Below are positions 20,524 through 30,897 of a stretch of 64,000 bases of DNA, in pieces (positions within the stretch are counted from its first letter, which is position 1; every line of letters begins with the position of its first letter). The DNA is from Pandoraea captiosa (GTDB lineage: Bacteria > Pseudomonadota > Gammaproteobacteria > Burkholderiales > Burkholderiaceae): positions 186,001-250,000 of the forward strand of contig NZ_CABPSQ010000003.1 of assembly GCF_902459775.1 (NCBI RefSeq), in the 5' to 3' direction. The notes under the pieces were generated by a model. That model searched no databases. It was given only the letters and a program-made list of their open reading frames with translations, and was not told where the DNA came from. The translations under genes and the position numbers were made by a program.

Positions 20524-20707
20524 GAGGCGGGCTATAGAAAAGTCGGTGCCATCGGATTCGGCTCGGCAGCGGCTTTCGAGAGAATCGGCAAACACGACAT
20601 TTTAGCCGAAACCGCAGCGATTCCGTCCGGAATCGAGCACATCTCGGCGATACATCGGTAATGACGGGAAGGTCCTGGCGTCGTTCGCGCACGGGGGACG
20701 CGCGGCT

Positions 20708-20962
20708 TCAGTCCGATGAAAAGACGGCAGCCACGGCATTGACGTCGAAATGATACCGGCACAACTCGCGATCCCCCAACGCAAGCACCGGCACGATCTC
20801 GTCGTACTTGGCTTCGAGCGCCGGATCGCTGTCGACATCGACGACCGTCACCGAGAAATCCCACGCCGGGCGCATCGCTTCGAGCGCCGCAAGCATGTCA
20901 TCGCAAAGATGACACCACTTGCGGCCATACAGCGTGAACGCCGGCGCGGTCATGGAGGGCAT
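20708..20962 (-). CDS. Glutaredoxin family protein
   Basis: An 84-residue thioredoxin-fold protein. The redox motif is WCHLCDDM (Cys-His-Leu-Cys, near residues 16-20), and the cis-Pro lies in the conserved EIVPVLALGD. This is the short glutaredoxin-like (DUF836) group. It begins 9 bases after the mucD stop, so it is co-transcribed with the sigma-E operon, hinting at a role in thiol balance during envelope stress; that role is inference. An ATG three codons in (20953) may be the true start. Confidence 0.88.
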   Translation of the reverse strand: MPSMTAPAFTLYGRKWCHLCDDMLAALEAMRPAWDFSVTVVDVDSDPALEAKYDEIVPVLALGDRELCRYHFDVNAVAAVFSSD

Positions 20963-20971
20963 GAGGCAGGC

Positions 20972-22483
20972 TTACTTGCCGCTCGGGGCACGCGGGCGCA
21001 GCGGCACGAACTGCGTCGCATCGCCACGTCGCACCAGAATCGGCACCAGACGCTTGGGATCGAGCGCCTTGACCACTTCCTCGAACTGCTTGGCGTTCGC
21101 GATGTCGGCGTCGCCCACACGCAGAATGATGTCACCCTGCTGGAGTCCCGCCCGGCCGGCCGGCCCTTCGGCCAGCTCGACCTGCACGCCGCCACGCAGC
21201 TTCATGTCCTTCTTCTGCGCATCGGTCAGATCGGAGACGACCAGCCCAAGCGCGTTCGGATGCGGCGTGTCGGCACTGCCCCCCTGCGCCTTCGACGCCT
21301 TGGGCGTGTCGGTATCGGCTTCGGCGATGGCGATCTTCAGATCCTGATTCTTGCCCTTGCGCAGCACTTGCAGCGTGGCGCTGGAACCCGGCTTGGTTTC
21401 GCCCACCATACGCGGCAGATCGGTCGCGTGATCGACAGGGCGACCCTCGAACTTCATGATGATGTCGCCCGGCTGCACCCCTGCCTTCTCGGCCGGGCTC
21501 CCCGGCTCGACGCTGCGCACGAGCGCGCCTTGCGCACGCGGCAGGCCCAGCGAATCGGCCACGTCCTTGCTGACTTCGCTGATCGCCACACCGATGCGCC
21601 CGCGCACGACCTTGCCCGTCTTCTTGAGCTGGTCGACCACACGCATGACTTCATCGATCGGAATCGCGAACGAAATGCCCATGAAGCCGCCGGTCTGGCT
21701 GTAGATCATCGAGTTGATGCCCACCACCTCACCGCGCATGTTGATCAGCGGACCACCCGAATTGCCCGGATTTACCGCAACGTCCGTCTGGATAAACGGC
21801 AGGTAATCGCCCGTATCGCGCCCCTTGGCCGACACGATGCCCGCCGTTACCGTATTTTCGAGGCCGAACGGCGACCCGATGGCGACCACCCATTCGCCGA
21901 CGCGAAGCCGGTTCGAATCGCCTACCGGCACGGTCGGCAGATCCTTGGCCTCGACCTTGACCACGGCAACGTCGGTGCGCTTGTCCGCGCCGACCAGTTT
22001 GGCCTTGAACTCGCGCTTGTCGGTCAGGGTGACGTAGATGCTGTCCGCCCCGTCGACGACGTGGGCGTTGGTCAGAATATAGCCGTCGTTCGAGACGATG
22101 AACCCCGAGCCCACGCCGCTGTTCTGCTCCTCGTCCGGCTGCGGCTGACCGCGTCGGGGCGTGCCGCCCTTCGGCCCCGGCTGCTGCGGCATGGGCACGC
22201 CGAAGAAACGGCGGAACAACTCGGCCATGTCGTCATCCATGCCCGGCGGCAAGCCACGCTGATTGCGGCTAACGCGCTCGGTCGTCCGGATATTCACGAC
22301 GGCCGGGCCGACGCGATCGACGAGTTGGGTGAAATCGGGAAGATTGCTGACCAGCGGTGCGTTCGACGCCGCCGTGGCGCTGCTCGTTGCAGAGGCCGGG
22401 GCAGCGAATGCGGCGGGAGCTCCCGCCAGATGAGCGGCCATGGCGCCGCCGAGGATGACACGAAGCAGGAGAGTCTTCTTCAT
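20972..22483 (-). CDS. mucD: DegP/HtrA-family periplasmic serine protease (MucD)
   Basis: A 503-residue periplasmic protease and chaperone that degrades misfolded envelope proteins. Residues 1-27 are a signal peptide ending AAFA. The catalytic triad is visible: His141 in TNAHVVDG, Asp171 in RTDVAVV and Ser242 in GNSGGPL. Two PDZ domains follow, at about residues 285-375 and 400-490. A Gln/Pro/Gly-rich loop at 97-121 precedes the protease core. It is downstream of rpoE-rseA-rseB, the order seen with algU-mucABCD in Pseudomonas. Confidence 0.96.
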   Translation of the reverse strand: MKKTLLLRVILGGAMAAHLAGAPAAFAAPASATSSATAASNAPLVSNLPDFTQLVDRVGPAVVNIRTTERVSRNQRGLPPGMDDDMAELFRRFFGVPMPQQPGPKGGTPRRGQPQPDEEQNSGVGSGFIVSNDGYILTNAHVVDGADSIYVTLTDKREFKAKLVGADKRTDVAVVKVEAKDLPTVPVGDSNRLRVGEWVVAIGSPFGLENTVTAGIVSAKGRDTGDYLPFIQTDVAVNPGNSGGPLINMRGEVVGINSMIYSQTGGFMGISFAIPIDEVMRVVDQLKKTGKVVRGRIGVAISEVSKDVADSLGLPRAQGALVRSVEPGSPAEKAGVQPGDIIMKFEGRPVDHATDLPRMVGETKPGSSATLQVLRKGKNQDLKIAIAEADTDTPKASKAQGGSADTPHPNALGLVVSDLTDAQKKDMKLRGGVQVELAEGPAGRAGLQQGDIILRVGDADIANAKQFEEVVKALDPKRLVPILVRRGDATQFVPLRPRAPSGK

Positions 22484-22613
22484 TGGAAGATCGTGGTGCG
22501 CGAAAGTCTCGGAATCCCTGAGGGCAGCCTGACACCCGACGCACCGTCGCGTCTTGCCAGCGCCTCGCTGCCCGGACCGCGCCGTTGCCGGTCGCGGCCC
22601 ACCCGACAGCCGG

Positions 22614-23672
22614 TCACTTCGCCGGCTGCTTAAACTCGATACTGGAGGCGAATTGTTGCAGGGTGGCCTGCGGCACTTCGCCGAGCAAGGTCAGCCAAAA
22701 GTCGCCATGGCGCTTGATGAGGATGTTCGTCGCCCCCGCGCTGCCGTGGCCTTCCTTGCGATCACGCGTGGCCGGTTCAATAAATACCGAAAGTCCGGCC
22801 ATGCCGTCGGAATATACCACCTGCTGGACTTCGAGCGGTTTGCCATCTGCGCTCGAGCGCATCGTGCGACGCACCTCTCGCACCGCCTTGAATCCGGGCA
22901 CCTTCTTGTCGACGTCGATGCTCCAGCCTGCGTCAGACAGCCGCGTGGCGGCAATTTGCGGCTTCACGACATGCCAGCCGTGCGTTGCCTGAATCGCGTG
23001 CAGGATGCGCGCCTTCTCACTGGGCACGCCGATCGAGATTTGCGAGAACGCCGCCTGCTCCAGCAGATGACCTTCCGCGTCCAGCGTTTGGGCTCTCAGC
23101 AGCAGACCCGTGTTGCGGTCGGCCCACAGCCGGTATCCGAAACGATAATCGTCCTTCGGCGAAAGCTCGATTACCATGCAGTCGAACCCAGCCATCCGTT
23201 CGTTGGGCAGCAGCTTCGGCGCGTAGTTATCGAGTACATCGCGGTTCGGCGTAGCGAGCAACGCGGGGAACGAATCCTTGCTCTCGCGCTTTTCCTGGAA
23301 GACGGTCTTCTGCTCAGGAATGAGCGTGTAGACATCGTCGTTCTGACGAAGAATGCGACGTTGACGGCCGTCGAGCGTCTCAAGTTCTTCGTATTCGTTG
23401 CCTTTATCCGCGAAGTGGCTGATCTTCGACGAACGCATGGTCGAGCCACGCTGATAGACGAACGTGCCGATGTAGTTTTGCGTCTGCGCCGCGCGGTGGA
23501 TCTTGTTTAGCCACGCGCTGACTTCGCGCTTCTCGATCAATGGATCGGTCGAAGGCGCCGAAGCCTGCGCCCACGCCTGCGTTTGCAGGGTGGTCGCCAG
23601 CAGGAAAGCAAACAGGAAGAAAGTGCGCCCGATGGGCGCACGCGGCAAGGATTCGATACTCAGGCGCTGCAT
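22614..23672 (-). CDS. rseB: Sigma-E factor regulatory protein RseB/MucB
   Basis: A 352-residue periplasmic protein that binds RseA and shields it from DegS, releasing it when lipoproteins or LPS accumulate. The signal peptide ends about residue 36 (TLQTQAWAQA). The LolA-like domain follows (WLNKIHRAAQTQNYIGTFVY), then the smaller C-terminal domain ending in QFASSIEFKQPAK. Its ATG directly follows the rseA TAA with no spacer (23672/23673), so it is translationally coupled to rseA. Confidence 0.95.
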   Translation of the reverse strand: MQRLSIESLPRAPIGRTFFLFAFLLATTLQTQAWAQASAPSTDPLIEKREVSAWLNKIHRAAQTQNYIGTFVYQRGSTMRSSKISHFADKGNEYEELETLDGRQRRILRQNDDVYTLIPEQKTVFQEKRESKDSFPALLATPNRDVLDNYAPKLLPNERMAGFDCMVIELSPKDDYRFGYRLWADRNTGLLLRAQTLDAEGHLLEQAAFSQISIGVPSEKARILHAIQATHGWHVVKPQIAATRLSDAGWSIDVDKKVPGFKAVREVRRTMRSSADGKPLEVQQVVYSDGMAGLSVFIEPATRDRKEGHGSAGATNILIKRHGDFWLTLLGEVPQATLQQFASSIEFKQPAK

Positions 23673-24365
23673 TTATTCGTCCGCTTGCGCCGAGGCTCGC
23701 ATGTAAGGGGAGACGCTCTGGCCAATGGGGGCCGGCGCGTATTGCTGGTGGGCCGCCAGATACTGATCGAGACGCGCATCGCGCAGCACGATCAGGTCGT
23801 TCGGCGCACCGGCGCCCGCACCGTTGGCGGCCACAGCCGCTTGCGGTTGCTGCGAGAGCGCCACGCGCGTGAGGCTCGAACCCGAACTTGTCGGCGCCGC
23901 GGTTTGCGCGAGCACCTGCGTCTGCGTACCGCCTGCCGGATGATCCTGCAGGCGCGGCACCACGACCCACGACAGTGCAGCCACCGCGGCAGCCGCTGCG
24001 GCCGTCGGCAGCACACGGCGTACGCGCAGGAACGGATTGATACGTGTGACTCGCGAGCCTGCAACCTTTGCGCCCGGTGCCGCCGCCTGAGCGTCAGCCA
24101 GCGCGGTCGGCGCGAGCAGATGCGGCTCAGCGTCCAGACGTGCCGCGAAGGACGCCATGAAGGCGGACTCCGAACGCGGCAGTGTCAATTCATCGGAACG
24201 CAGTGCGTCCCCGATCAGATGGTAGTCGTCCCAAAGAGGCCGGCCCGAGGTGTCAGCCTCGTCCAGCAGGGCGGCCAGTTCGTCCGGATCGAATTCCCCG
24301 TCCATCAACGCGGAAATCCGCTCGGCTTGCAGCCCCCGCTGCGTTTGCACCGTCGCTGATCCCAT
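23673..24365 (-). CDS. rseA: Sigma-E anti-sigma factor RseA/MucA
   Basis: A 230-residue inner-membrane anti-sigma factor. The cytoplasmic RseA N-domain occupies about residues 14-80 (ERISALMDGEFDPDELAALL then WDDYHLIGDALRS), which clamps RpoE. One membrane segment lies near residues 117-137 ([19 protein letters not shown]). The rest is a Gln/Ala-rich periplasmic part. The start MGSATVQ at 24365 is picked for the GGGGGA ribosome site; 14 codons upstream are also open. It lies 38 bases after rpoE. Confidence 0.94.
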   Translation of the reverse strand: MGSATVQTQRGLQAERISALMDGEFDPDELAALLDEADTSGRPLWDDYHLIGDALRSDELTLPRSESAFMASFAARLDAEPHLLAPTALADAQAAAPGAKVAGSRVTRINPFLRVRRVLPTAAAAAAVAALSWVVVPRLQDHPAGGTQTQVLAQTAAPTSSGSSLTRVALSQQPQAAVAANGAGAGAPNDLIVLRDARLDQYLAAHQQYAPAPIGQSVSPYMRASAQADE

Positions 24366-24403
24366 GATATCCCCCAACGAAAATAACTTCCCCGGCGGCG
24401 CGC

Positions 24404-25003
24404 TCACCAGCGCTTACCGTCAGGCGTGTCCAGCAGCGGCCTCAGCCGGCTGGCAATCGCTTCACGCGCCCGGAAAATTCGCGAACGGACCGTTCCGATC
24501 GGGCACCCCATGGCTTCTGCGATCTCTTCGTAGCTAAGACCCTCGATTTCTCGCAGGGTGATCGCCGTCCGAAGTTCATCGGGCAAAGCCTCCATCGCCG
24601 TGTTGACCGTCTGAGCAATTTGCTTGCTCATCAGCATCGACTCAGGCGTGTTGATATCCCTTAGTTGATCGGCCTCGGCAAAAGTTTCCGCTTCTTCAGC
24701 GTTCGCTTCAGTCGAAGTCGGTGCACGGCGCCCTTGCGTTGCAAGGTGATTTTTCGCCGTGTTGACAGCAATACGATACAACCAGGTATAGAACGCCGAC
24801 TCGCCACGAAACTGCGGCAAGGCGCGGTAGGCCTTGATAAAGGCCTCCTGCGTCACATCCTCGACCTCGGCGGCGTCGCGCACGAGCCGCGACACGAGGC
24901 GGATGATCTTGCGGTGATATTTCGCGACCAACAGCTCGAAGGCGGCTTTGTCGCCCTTTTGCACGCGCTCTACGAGCGCCTGGTCGATTTCTCGTTCACT
25001 CAC
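24404..25003 (-). CDS. rpoE: RNA polymerase sigma-E factor (RpoE/AlgU)
   Basis: A 199-residue ECF sigma factor for the envelope stress response. Region 2 has AFELLVAKYHRKIIRLVSRLV and the DVTQEAFIKAYRAL segment (about residues 21-66). Region 4 has EIEGLSYEEIAEAMGCPIGT, binding the -35 box (about 150-170). It begins with GTG at 25003. The order rpoE-rseA-rseB-mucD gives the standard feedback unit. A GC-rich hairpin at 25143-25165 separates it from fabF. I did not find a convincing sigma-E autoregulatory promoter. Confidence 0.97.
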   Translation of the reverse strand: MSEREIDQALVERVQKGDKAAFELLVAKYHRKIIRLVSRLVRDAAEVEDVTQEAFIKAYRALPQFRGESAFYTWLYRIAVNTAKNHLATQGRRAPTSTEANAEEAETFAEADQLRDINTPESMLMSKQIAQTVNTAMEALPDELRTAITLREIEGLSYEEIAEAMGCPIGTVRSRIFRAREAIASRLRPLLDTPDGKRW

Positions 25004-25142
25004 CTGATATGGATCCGTATTTTCTCTGGCTGCCAGGCCCCGGTCGGGCCCGATTGCACCACGGCTGCAGTTGCCGCCATGGCTGGAAATGTCTTTGACG
25101 CCGCACGCCCGGGCACACTCACCGGAGCGTGGGTTAGCAGGA

Positions 25143-25165
25143 CGGGACGCCTGCGCGGCGTCCCG
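25143..25165. other. Strong stem-loop between fabF and rpoE
   Basis: CGGGACGCC (25143-25151) and GGCGTCCCG (25157-25165) form a 9-bp perfect GC stem with a 5-base loop, 5 bases past the fabF stop. No T-run follows on the minus strand, so it may be an mRNA 3' stabiliser or weak attenuator rather than a full terminator. Confidence 0.6.
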
Positions 25166-25170
25166 CGAAC

Positions 25171-26409
25171 TTAGACGCGCTGGAAGACCAGCGTGCCGTT
25201 AGTCCCGCCAAATCCGAAAGAGTTCTTCAATGCGACATCAATTTTCATGTCGCGCGCCACGTTTGCGCAGTAATCGAGGTCGCAAGCGGGGTCCTGATTG
25301 AAGATATTGATGGTCGGCGGCGATTTCTGATGGTGAACGGCCAGCACGGTAAACACCGATTCCAGACCGCCCGCACCGCCAAGCAAATGGCCGGTCATCG
25401 ACTTCGTCGAGTTCACGACGACATGCTTGGCGGCGTCGCCCATCAGTCGCTTGACCGCGACCGTCTCGGCAATGTCGCCCAGCGGTGTCGAGGTACCGTG
25501 CGCGTTCACATAATTGACGGTGTCGGCGTTCAGACCGGCATCGCGCAATGCGTTCGTCATGGCACGCAATGCGCCATCGCCGTCCTCGCACGGTGCGGTC
25601 ATGTGATACGCATCGGCGCTCATGCCGAAGCCCTTGATCTCCGCATAGATCTTGGCGCCGCGCGCCTTGGCGTGCTCGTACTCCTCGACCATCATCACGC
25701 CGGCGCCTTCGCCCAGCACGAAACCGTCGCGATCGCGGTCCCACGGACGGCTCGCCGTCGCCGGATCGTCATTGCGCGTGGACAGCGCCGTCATCGCGGC
25801 GAATCCGCCGATACCCAGCGGGGATACCGTCGATTCGGCGCCGCCTGCAAGCACGGCATCCGCGTCGCCATACTGGATCATGCGCGCCGCCTGACCGATA
25901 CAGTGCAGCCCCGTCGTGCAAGCCGTGACGATAGCGAGGTTCGGCCCTTTCAGACCGTACTTGATCGACAGATGGCCGGAGATCATGTTGATGATCGAGC
26001 CAGGCACGAAGAATGGGGAAATCTTGCGCGGACCGCCATTGAGCAGGTCGGTCTGCGTGTCTTCGATCATCGGCAGGCCGCCGATACCGGAACCGACCAG
26101 CACACCCACGCGTTCGGCGTTTTCCGCGGTGACTTGCAGGCCGCTGTCTTCGAACGCCTGAATGCCGGCGGCGAGACCGTAGTGGATGAACGTATCCATG
26201 CGGCGCGCATCCTTGGCCGACAGATATTTCTCGGTCTCGAAGTTTTTGACTTCGCCTGCGAAGCGAACCTTATGGCTGCTCGCATCGAACTTCGTGATGT
26301 TGGCGATGCCCGAACGGCCCGCGACCAGATTTTCCCAACCTTCGGCAACAGTGTTGCCGACCGGCGAGATCAGGCCCAGACCGGTAATGACGACGCGACG
26401 ACGACTCAC
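25171..26409 (-). CDS. fabF: 3-oxoacyl-[ACP] synthase II
   Basis: A 412-residue condensing enzyme that elongates acyl-ACP with malonyl-ACP and controls the C16:1 to C18:1 step. The Cys-His-His triad is visible: Cys in [10 protein letters not shown] (near 165), His in [11 protein letters not shown] (near 303) and His in [13 protein letters not shown] (near 340). It starts with GTG at 26409, with AAGGGGAG 5 bases upstream and a length one residue short of E. coli FabF; an upstream ATG at 26463 lacks such support. It follows acpP by 144 bases. Confidence 0.97.
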   Translation of the reverse strand: MSRRRVVITGLGLISPVGNTVAEGWENLVAGRSGIANITKFDASSHKVRFAGEVKNFETEKYLSAKDARRMDTFIHYGLAAGIQAFEDSGLQVTAENAERVGVLVGSGIGGLPMIEDTQTDLLNGGPRKISPFFVPGSIINMISGHLSIKYGLKGPNLAIVTACTTGLHCIGQAARMIQYGDADAVLAGGAESTVSPLGIGGFAAMTALSTRNDDPATASRPWDRDRDGFVLGEGAGVMMVEEYEHAKARGAKIYAEIKGFGMSADAYHMTAPCEDGDGALRAMTNALRDAGLNADTVNYVNAHGTSTPLGDIAETVAVKRLMGDAAKHVVVNSTKSMTGHLLGGAGGLESVFTVLAVHHQKSPPTINIFNQDPACDLDYCANVARDMKIDVALKNSFGFGGTNGTLVFQRV

Positions 26410-26553
26410 GATACTCCCCTTCTTCTGCTGGGTCATACAAAACAAAAGCCACAGAGGCGACAAGGTCCGACCCTGCGCTCCCTGCGGCTGACAGGCATGC
26501 CTGACGCCAGGAGCCGGTCGGCACCCCGGCCAGTCAGGCGATCCAAAGGCGTA

Positions 26554-26796
26554 TTACGCTTCCTTGGATTGTGCCTGGGCGAAATCGATGGCTTGCTGAA
26601 CAGTCGTGATCTTTTCAGCGTCCTCGTCCGGAATCTCGATCCCGAACTCCTCTTCCAGCGCCATCACCAGCTCAACCGTGTCGAGCGAGTCGGCGCCAAG
26701 ATCGTTCACAAAGCTGGATTCGTTCTTGACGTCGGCTTCTGCCACGCCAAGTTGTTCCGCGACGATCTTTTTGACACGTTCTTCAATGCTAGCCAT
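26554..26796 (-). CDS. acpP: Acyl carrier protein
   Basis: An 80-residue acidic carrier of acyl chains in fatty acid synthesis. The phosphopantetheine site is Ser37 in GADSLDTVE, the target of AcpS encoded at 13097-13588. Helix II is acidic ([11 protein letters not shown]), the docking face for Fab enzymes. A GGAGGG-type ribosome site precedes the ATG. The 134-bp gap from fabG is AT-rich, and a separate promoter there is likely because AcpP is needed in excess, though I could not assign boxes with confidence. Confidence 0.99.
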   Translation of the reverse strand: MASIEERVKKIVAEQLGVAEADVKNESSFVNDLGADSLDTVELVMALEEEFGIEIPDEDAEKITTVQQAIDFAQAQSKEA

Positions 26797-26930
26797 TCAA
26801 CCCTCCGGGGTATTTAGTTCAGACAAGTGCGCGCATTTTAACAGGTTTGCCAACCAAAGTTAGCATGCGCCAAATAATGTTCAATGTCGCGCAAATACAT
26901 GCAATTTCATAATATCTGCGCACATCTCCC

Positions 26931-27680
26931 TCAATTCATAAACATGCCGCCATTCACGTGGAGCGTGGTGCCGGTGATGTAGCCGGCCTGCGGGGACGCA
27001 AGGAATGCCACCGCATTGGCGATGTCCTCCGGCGCGCCCAGACGCCCCAGCGGAATGCGCGCCTTGAGCGCCTCATGCTGCGCTTCACCCAGCGCCTTGG
27101 TCATATCCGTGTCGATGAAACCCGGTGCGACGCAATTGACGGTAATGTTTCGGCTGCCGATCTCGGCGGCCAGCGAACGCGACATCCCGGCGACACCCGC
27201 CTTGGCCGCCGCATAGTTGGCCTGACCGGGGTTACCGGCAGAGCCAACCACCGAAGTCACGTTGATGATGCGACCGCTACGCGCCTTCATCATCGGCTTG
27301 ATCACGGCACGCGAGAGACGGAAGATCGCCTTGAGGTTGGTGTCGATCACATCGTCCCACTCGTCGTCCTTCATCCGCATCGCGAGATTATCGCGCGTGA
27401 TGCCGGCATTATTGACGAGGATGTCGAGTTTGCCGTGCTGCTTGAGGATGTCGTCCAGCGCAGCGGCTACGCCTTCGGCATCGGTCACATTCAGGACAAT
27501 GCCCTTGCCCGCAACACCCGCTTCGGCGAAATAGGCATCAATGCCTTGCGCACCGGCTTCGCTGGTGGCGGTGCCCACGACCGTCGCCCCCTGACGGGCG
27601 AGTTCGAGGGCGATGGCACGGCCAATGCCGCGCGAGGCGCCGGTCACCAGCGCCACGAGATTGTCGAGTTGCTTGCTCAT
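26931..27680 (-). CDS. fabG: 3-oxoacyl-[ACP] reductase
   Basis: A 249-residue short-chain dehydrogenase that reduces beta-ketoacyl-ACP with NADPH. The cofactor site is TGASRGIGRAIA (residues 14-25). The catalytic Ser-Tyr-Lys set appears as TSVVGSAG and YAAAKAGV, with NNAG upstream. The C-terminal GMFMN is typical of FabG. It sits 24 bases after fabD and before acpP in the standard fab order. Confidence 0.98.
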   Translation of the reverse strand: MSKQLDNLVALVTGASRGIGRAIALELARQGATVVGTATSEAGAQGIDAYFAEAGVAGKGIVLNVTDAEGVAAALDDILKQHGKLDILVNNAGITRDNLAMRMKDDEWDDVIDTNLKAIFRLSRAVIKPMMKARSGRIINVTSVVGSAGNPGQANYAAAKAGVAGMSRSLAAEIGSRNITVNCVAPGFIDTDMTKALGEAQHEALKARIPLGRLGAPEDIANAVAFLASPQAGYITGTTLHVNGGMFMN

Positions 27681-27704
27681 CGAAGAAATACCCTTGCCTT
27701 TGGC

Positions 27705-28634
27705 TTACGAGAGTTGGGCGCGCACATCGGCGAGCGATGCCGGATCCGTGATCGCCAAACCCGTGAGATTACCGTCGATACGCTTGGTCAGCCCCGTGAG
27801 CACCTTGCCCGGGCCGCACTCGACCACTTGCGTGACCCCCTGAGCAGCGAGCCACTTGACCGATTCGACCCAGCGCACCGGCGCGGCGGCCTGGCGCACC
27901 AATGCATCCTTGATGCGAGCGACGTCCGTTTCGACGGCCACATCTACGTTGTTGACGAGCGGGACCTGCGGCGCGTTAAACGTCACGTTCGCCAGATACT
28001 CGCGCAGGCGGTCCGAGGCCGGCTTGAGCAACGACGAGTGGAACGGTGCCGACACCGGCAGCACGAGCGCGCGCTTGGCGCCTGCGGCCTTGGCCAGTTC
28101 GCAGGCCTTTTCCACGCCCGCCTTGGCGCCCGCGATCACGACTTGCGCCGGGGCATTGAAATTGACGGCCTCGACCACGCCCGCTGCCGAAGCTTCGGCA
28201 CAGACGCTGCGAACGGTGTCGTCGTCCAATCCCAGAATGGCCGCCATGCCGCCCTGCCCGACCGGCACGGCTTCCTGCATGGCTTGCGCACGGAAGCGCA
28301 CGAGCGGCACAGCGTCCTTGAACGCGATGACTCCGGCTGCGACCAGCGCGGTATATTCACCGAGGCTATGACCGGCGACGAACGCAGGCTTCGCGCCACC
28401 GTCGGCCAGCCATGCGCGATACATCGCGTAGGCGGCGGTCAACATGACCGGCTGCGTGTTGGTCGTGAGATTGAGTTCTTCGGCAGGGCCCGCCGCAATC
28501 AGCTTGGCGATGTCCTGCCCGAGGGCGTCCGACGCTTCGGCGAGCACTTCACGCACCACGGCGTTATCGGCAAATGCATCGAGCATGCCCACCGATTGGG
28601 ACCCCTGTCCCGGAAAAACGAAAGCGAATGTCAT
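27705..28634 (-). CDS. fabD: Malonyl-CoA:ACP transacylase
   Basis: A 309-residue enzyme that loads malonyl groups onto AcpP. The nucleophile Ser lies in GHSLGEYTALV (near residue 92), preceded by the PGQGSQ motif at residues 8-13 that forms the oxyanion hole. The catalytic His is in VSAPFHSSLL (near 200). The start MTFAFVFPGQGSQ at 28634 matches homologues; the open extension upstream does not. Confidence 0.98.
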   Translation of the reverse strand: MTFAFVFPGQGSQSVGMLDAFADNAVVREVLAEASDALGQDIAKLIAAGPAEELNLTTNTQPVMLTAAYAMYRAWLADGGAKPAFVAGHSLGEYTALVAAGVIAFKDAVPLVRFRAQAMQEAVPVGQGGMAAILGLDDDTVRSVCAEASAAGVVEAVNFNAPAQVVIAGAKAGVEKACELAKAAGAKRALVLPVSAPFHSSLLKPASDRLREYLANVTFNAPQVPLVNNVDVAVETDVARIKDALVRQAAAPVRWVESVKWLAAQGVTQVVECGPGKVLTGLTKRIDGNLTGLAITDPASLADVRAQLS

Positions 28635-28791
28635 AGCGCTGTTCTTTGCTGTCAGATTCGGAAACACGGCGGCGCATTGTGGCACACCGATGTGACGCGA
28701 TGGAATGCGTCGTCACGCCCGGCGCCCCTTGGCGGGTACGCGCCGCACACCCGGCACACCCGGCATGCACGACGCCTCGCGCCGGAACGTT

Positions 28792-29778
28792 TTACATGCG
28801 GAAGAGCACCGCACCCCAGGTAAAGCCGCCACCCACGCCTTCGATCATCACGGTTTGCCCAGCCTTGATACGACCGTCGCGCACCGCAACGTCGAGGGCC
28901 AGCGGAATCGAGGCGGCCGAGGTGTTGCCGTGTTGGTCGACGGTGACGACCATCTTCTCTTCGGCACCCAGCTTGCGGGCGGTGCTCGTCATAATGCGCA
29001 AATTGGCCTGATGCGGAATCAGCCAGTCGATCGCCGACGCTTCCAACCCGGCCTTCTCGAGGGCCTCGTGAGCCACTTTTTCGAGAACCTTGACGGCCAG
29101 CTTGAAGACCGCCTGGCCATCCATATAGAGGAAGGCTTCGCCCTGCACCGCGCCGGCGTTCACGTTGCCCGGCACACACAGAATGTTGGCGTGGCTGCCG
29201 TCGGCATGCAGAGCGCTCGACAGAATGCCCGGCTCGCTGGACGCTTGCAGCACGACCGCACCCGCGCCGTCGCCAAACAGCACGCACGTCGTACGGTCGT
29301 TGAAATCGAGAATGCGCGAGAACGTCTCCGCACCGATCACGAGGACGTTGCGGTAGGCACCCGAGCGAATGAAATTGTCCGCCGTCGCCATCGCGTAGGC
29401 GAAGCCCGAGCAAACGGCCTGAATGTCGAATGCCGCACAGCCGTTGGTGATACCCAGCTTGCTCTGCACGAGGCAGGCGGTACTCGGAAACACGAAGTCC
29501 GGCGTGGACGTGGCGACCATGATCAGGTCGATCTGGTCGGCGCTCAATCCCGCCATGTCGAGTGCGCGCTTGGCGGCTTCCACCGCCATGTCGCTGCTCG
29601 TCTGGTCGGGCGCGGCGAAGTGGCGAGCCTGAATGCCGGTACGCGCGACGATCCACTCGTCGCTCGTCTCGATGCCACGCGTGGCAAGTTCGTCTGCCAA
29701 CTGCTGATTGGTCACGCGTCGTGCCGGCAGGTAGCTGCCGGTGCCGACGACACGGGAATAAATCGCGGACTGGGTCAT
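28792..29778 (-). CDS. fabH: 3-oxoacyl-[ACP] synthase III
   Basis: A 328-residue enzyme that starts fatty acid synthesis by condensing acetyl-CoA with malonyl-ACP. The Cys-His-Asn triad is visible in AVCSGFAYA (near residue 122), IPHQANLRI (near 255) and [10 protein letters not shown] (near 285). It lies 37 bases after plsX and 157 bases before fabD. Length is normal. Confidence 0.98.
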   Translation of the reverse strand: MTQSAIYSRVVGTGSYLPARRVTNQQLADELATRGIETSDEWIVARTGIQARHFAAPDQTSSDMAVEAAKRALDMAGLSADQIDLIMVATSTPDFVFPSTACLVQSKLGITNGCAAFDIQAVCSGFAYAMATADNFIRSGAYRNVLVIGAETFSRILDFNDRTTCVLFGDGAGAVVLQASSEPGILSSALHADGSHANILCVPGNVNAGAVQGEAFLYMDGQAVFKLAVKVLEKVAHEALEKAGLEASAIDWLIPHQANLRIMTSTARKLGAEEKMVVTVDQHGNTSAASIPLALDVAVRDGRIKAGQTVMIEGVGGGFTWGAVLFRM

Positions 29779-29815
29779 CTTATGATCGGTTAGCGCACCG
29801 GGGCGGGCACCGGCT

Positions 29816-30868
29816 TCAGAGCGCCGGAATGGCGCTCACCGGCTTGTTGTCCTGGAGCTGGGTCTGATTCTCTTGCATCGCGCGCGACAGGCGGTCGAGC
29901 ACGCCATTGCGAACTGCATCATATCCGCGTTTGATGGCCCATTCAAACGAGTAGGCATCGGCTGAACCGTGACTCTTGATAACGAGCGCACGCAATCCAA
30001 GCAACGCAGCACCGTTGTAGCGGCGATGGTCGACGCGGTTCTTGAAGCGAGTGAGAATCGGCAGCGCAATGACGGCAATCACCTTCGTCCACCAGGTGCG
30101 GGTGAACTCTTCTCGGATCATGTCGCCGAGCATTTGCGCCAGGCCTTCGGAGGTTTTGAGAGCGACGTTGCCGACGAAACCATCGCACACGACGATATCC
30201 GTCGTACCACGATAAATGTCGTTGCCTTCCACGTTGCCGTAGAAGTTCAGCGTGGAGCCGCGCAGCAGCTCGCCGGCCTGCTTGATGACGTCGTTGCCTT
30301 TGATGACTTCTTCGCCGATGTTGAGCAGGCCGATCGACGGACGTTCCTTACCGTCAACGGCGGCCACGAGCGCGTGGCCCATTTCGGCGAATTGGAGCAG
30401 GTGGGTCGGCTCGCAGTCCACGTTCGCGCCCAGATCGAGCATCGTGGTGTAGCCGCCCAACTGGTTCGGCAGCACCGTGGCAATGGCCGGGCGCTCGATA
30501 CCGGGCAACGTCTTGAGCACGTAGCGTGAAACGGCCATCAGCGCGCCGGTATTGCCGGCGGACACGCAGGCTTGCGCGCGCGCTTCCTTGACCAGATTGA
30601 GCGCCACGCGCATCGAAGAGTCTTTCTTCTTGCGCAGTGCGGTCTCGACCGAGTCGTCCATGGCGACGACTTCGCTCGCATTCACGACGGACAGGCGCGG
30701 GTGATCCGTGGCGCGCAGCTTTGCAAGTTGCGCGTTGATGATCTCCTGCTGCCCGACCAGCACAAGTTCGACATCGTCGGTAGATTGCACGAAGCGAACC
30801 GCAGCCGGCACCGTCACCGATGGGCCGTGATCTCCGCCCATGCAATCGATCGTCAGGGTGACTGTCAT
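29816..30868 (-). CDS. plsX: Phosphate acyltransferase PlsX
   Basis: A 350-residue enzyme that converts acyl-ACP to acyl-phosphate for phospholipid synthesis. The N-terminal [11 protein letters not shown] (residues 5-15) and the block GNTGALMA near residue 105 are family signatures. The start [12 protein letters not shown] at 30868 is chosen because the upstream frame runs through the rpmF terminator. The gene is therefore behind an attenuator-like hairpin (30898-30929), and readthrough or a promoter inside the short gap is needed. Confidence 0.97.
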   Translation of the reverse strand: MTVTLTIDCMGGDHGPSVTVPAAVRFVQSTDDVELVLVGQQEIINAQLAKLRATDHPRLSVVNASEVVAMDDSVETALRKKKDSSMRVALNLVKEARAQACVSAGNTGALMAVSRYVLKTLPGIERPAIATVLPNQLGGYTTMLDLGANVDCEPTHLLQFAEMGHALVAAVDGKERPSIGLLNIGEEVIKGNDVIKQAGELLRGSTLNFYGNVEGNDIYRGTTDIVVCDGFVGNVALKTSEGLAQMLGDMIREEFTRTWWTKVIAVIALPILTRFKNRVDHRRYNGAALLGLRALVIKSHGSADAYSFEWAIKRGYDAVRNGVLDRLSRAMQENQTQLQDNKPVSAIPAL

Positions 30869-30897
30869 GTCGACGTGATTGGCTTGCGGTACAGGTA

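Noticed and set aside
17779-20661. 960-codon plus-strand open frame
   Set aside because: It is antisense to lepB and lepA, both with full family motifs. High GC leaves such shadows open; the translation is His/Arg/Asp-rich with no domain.
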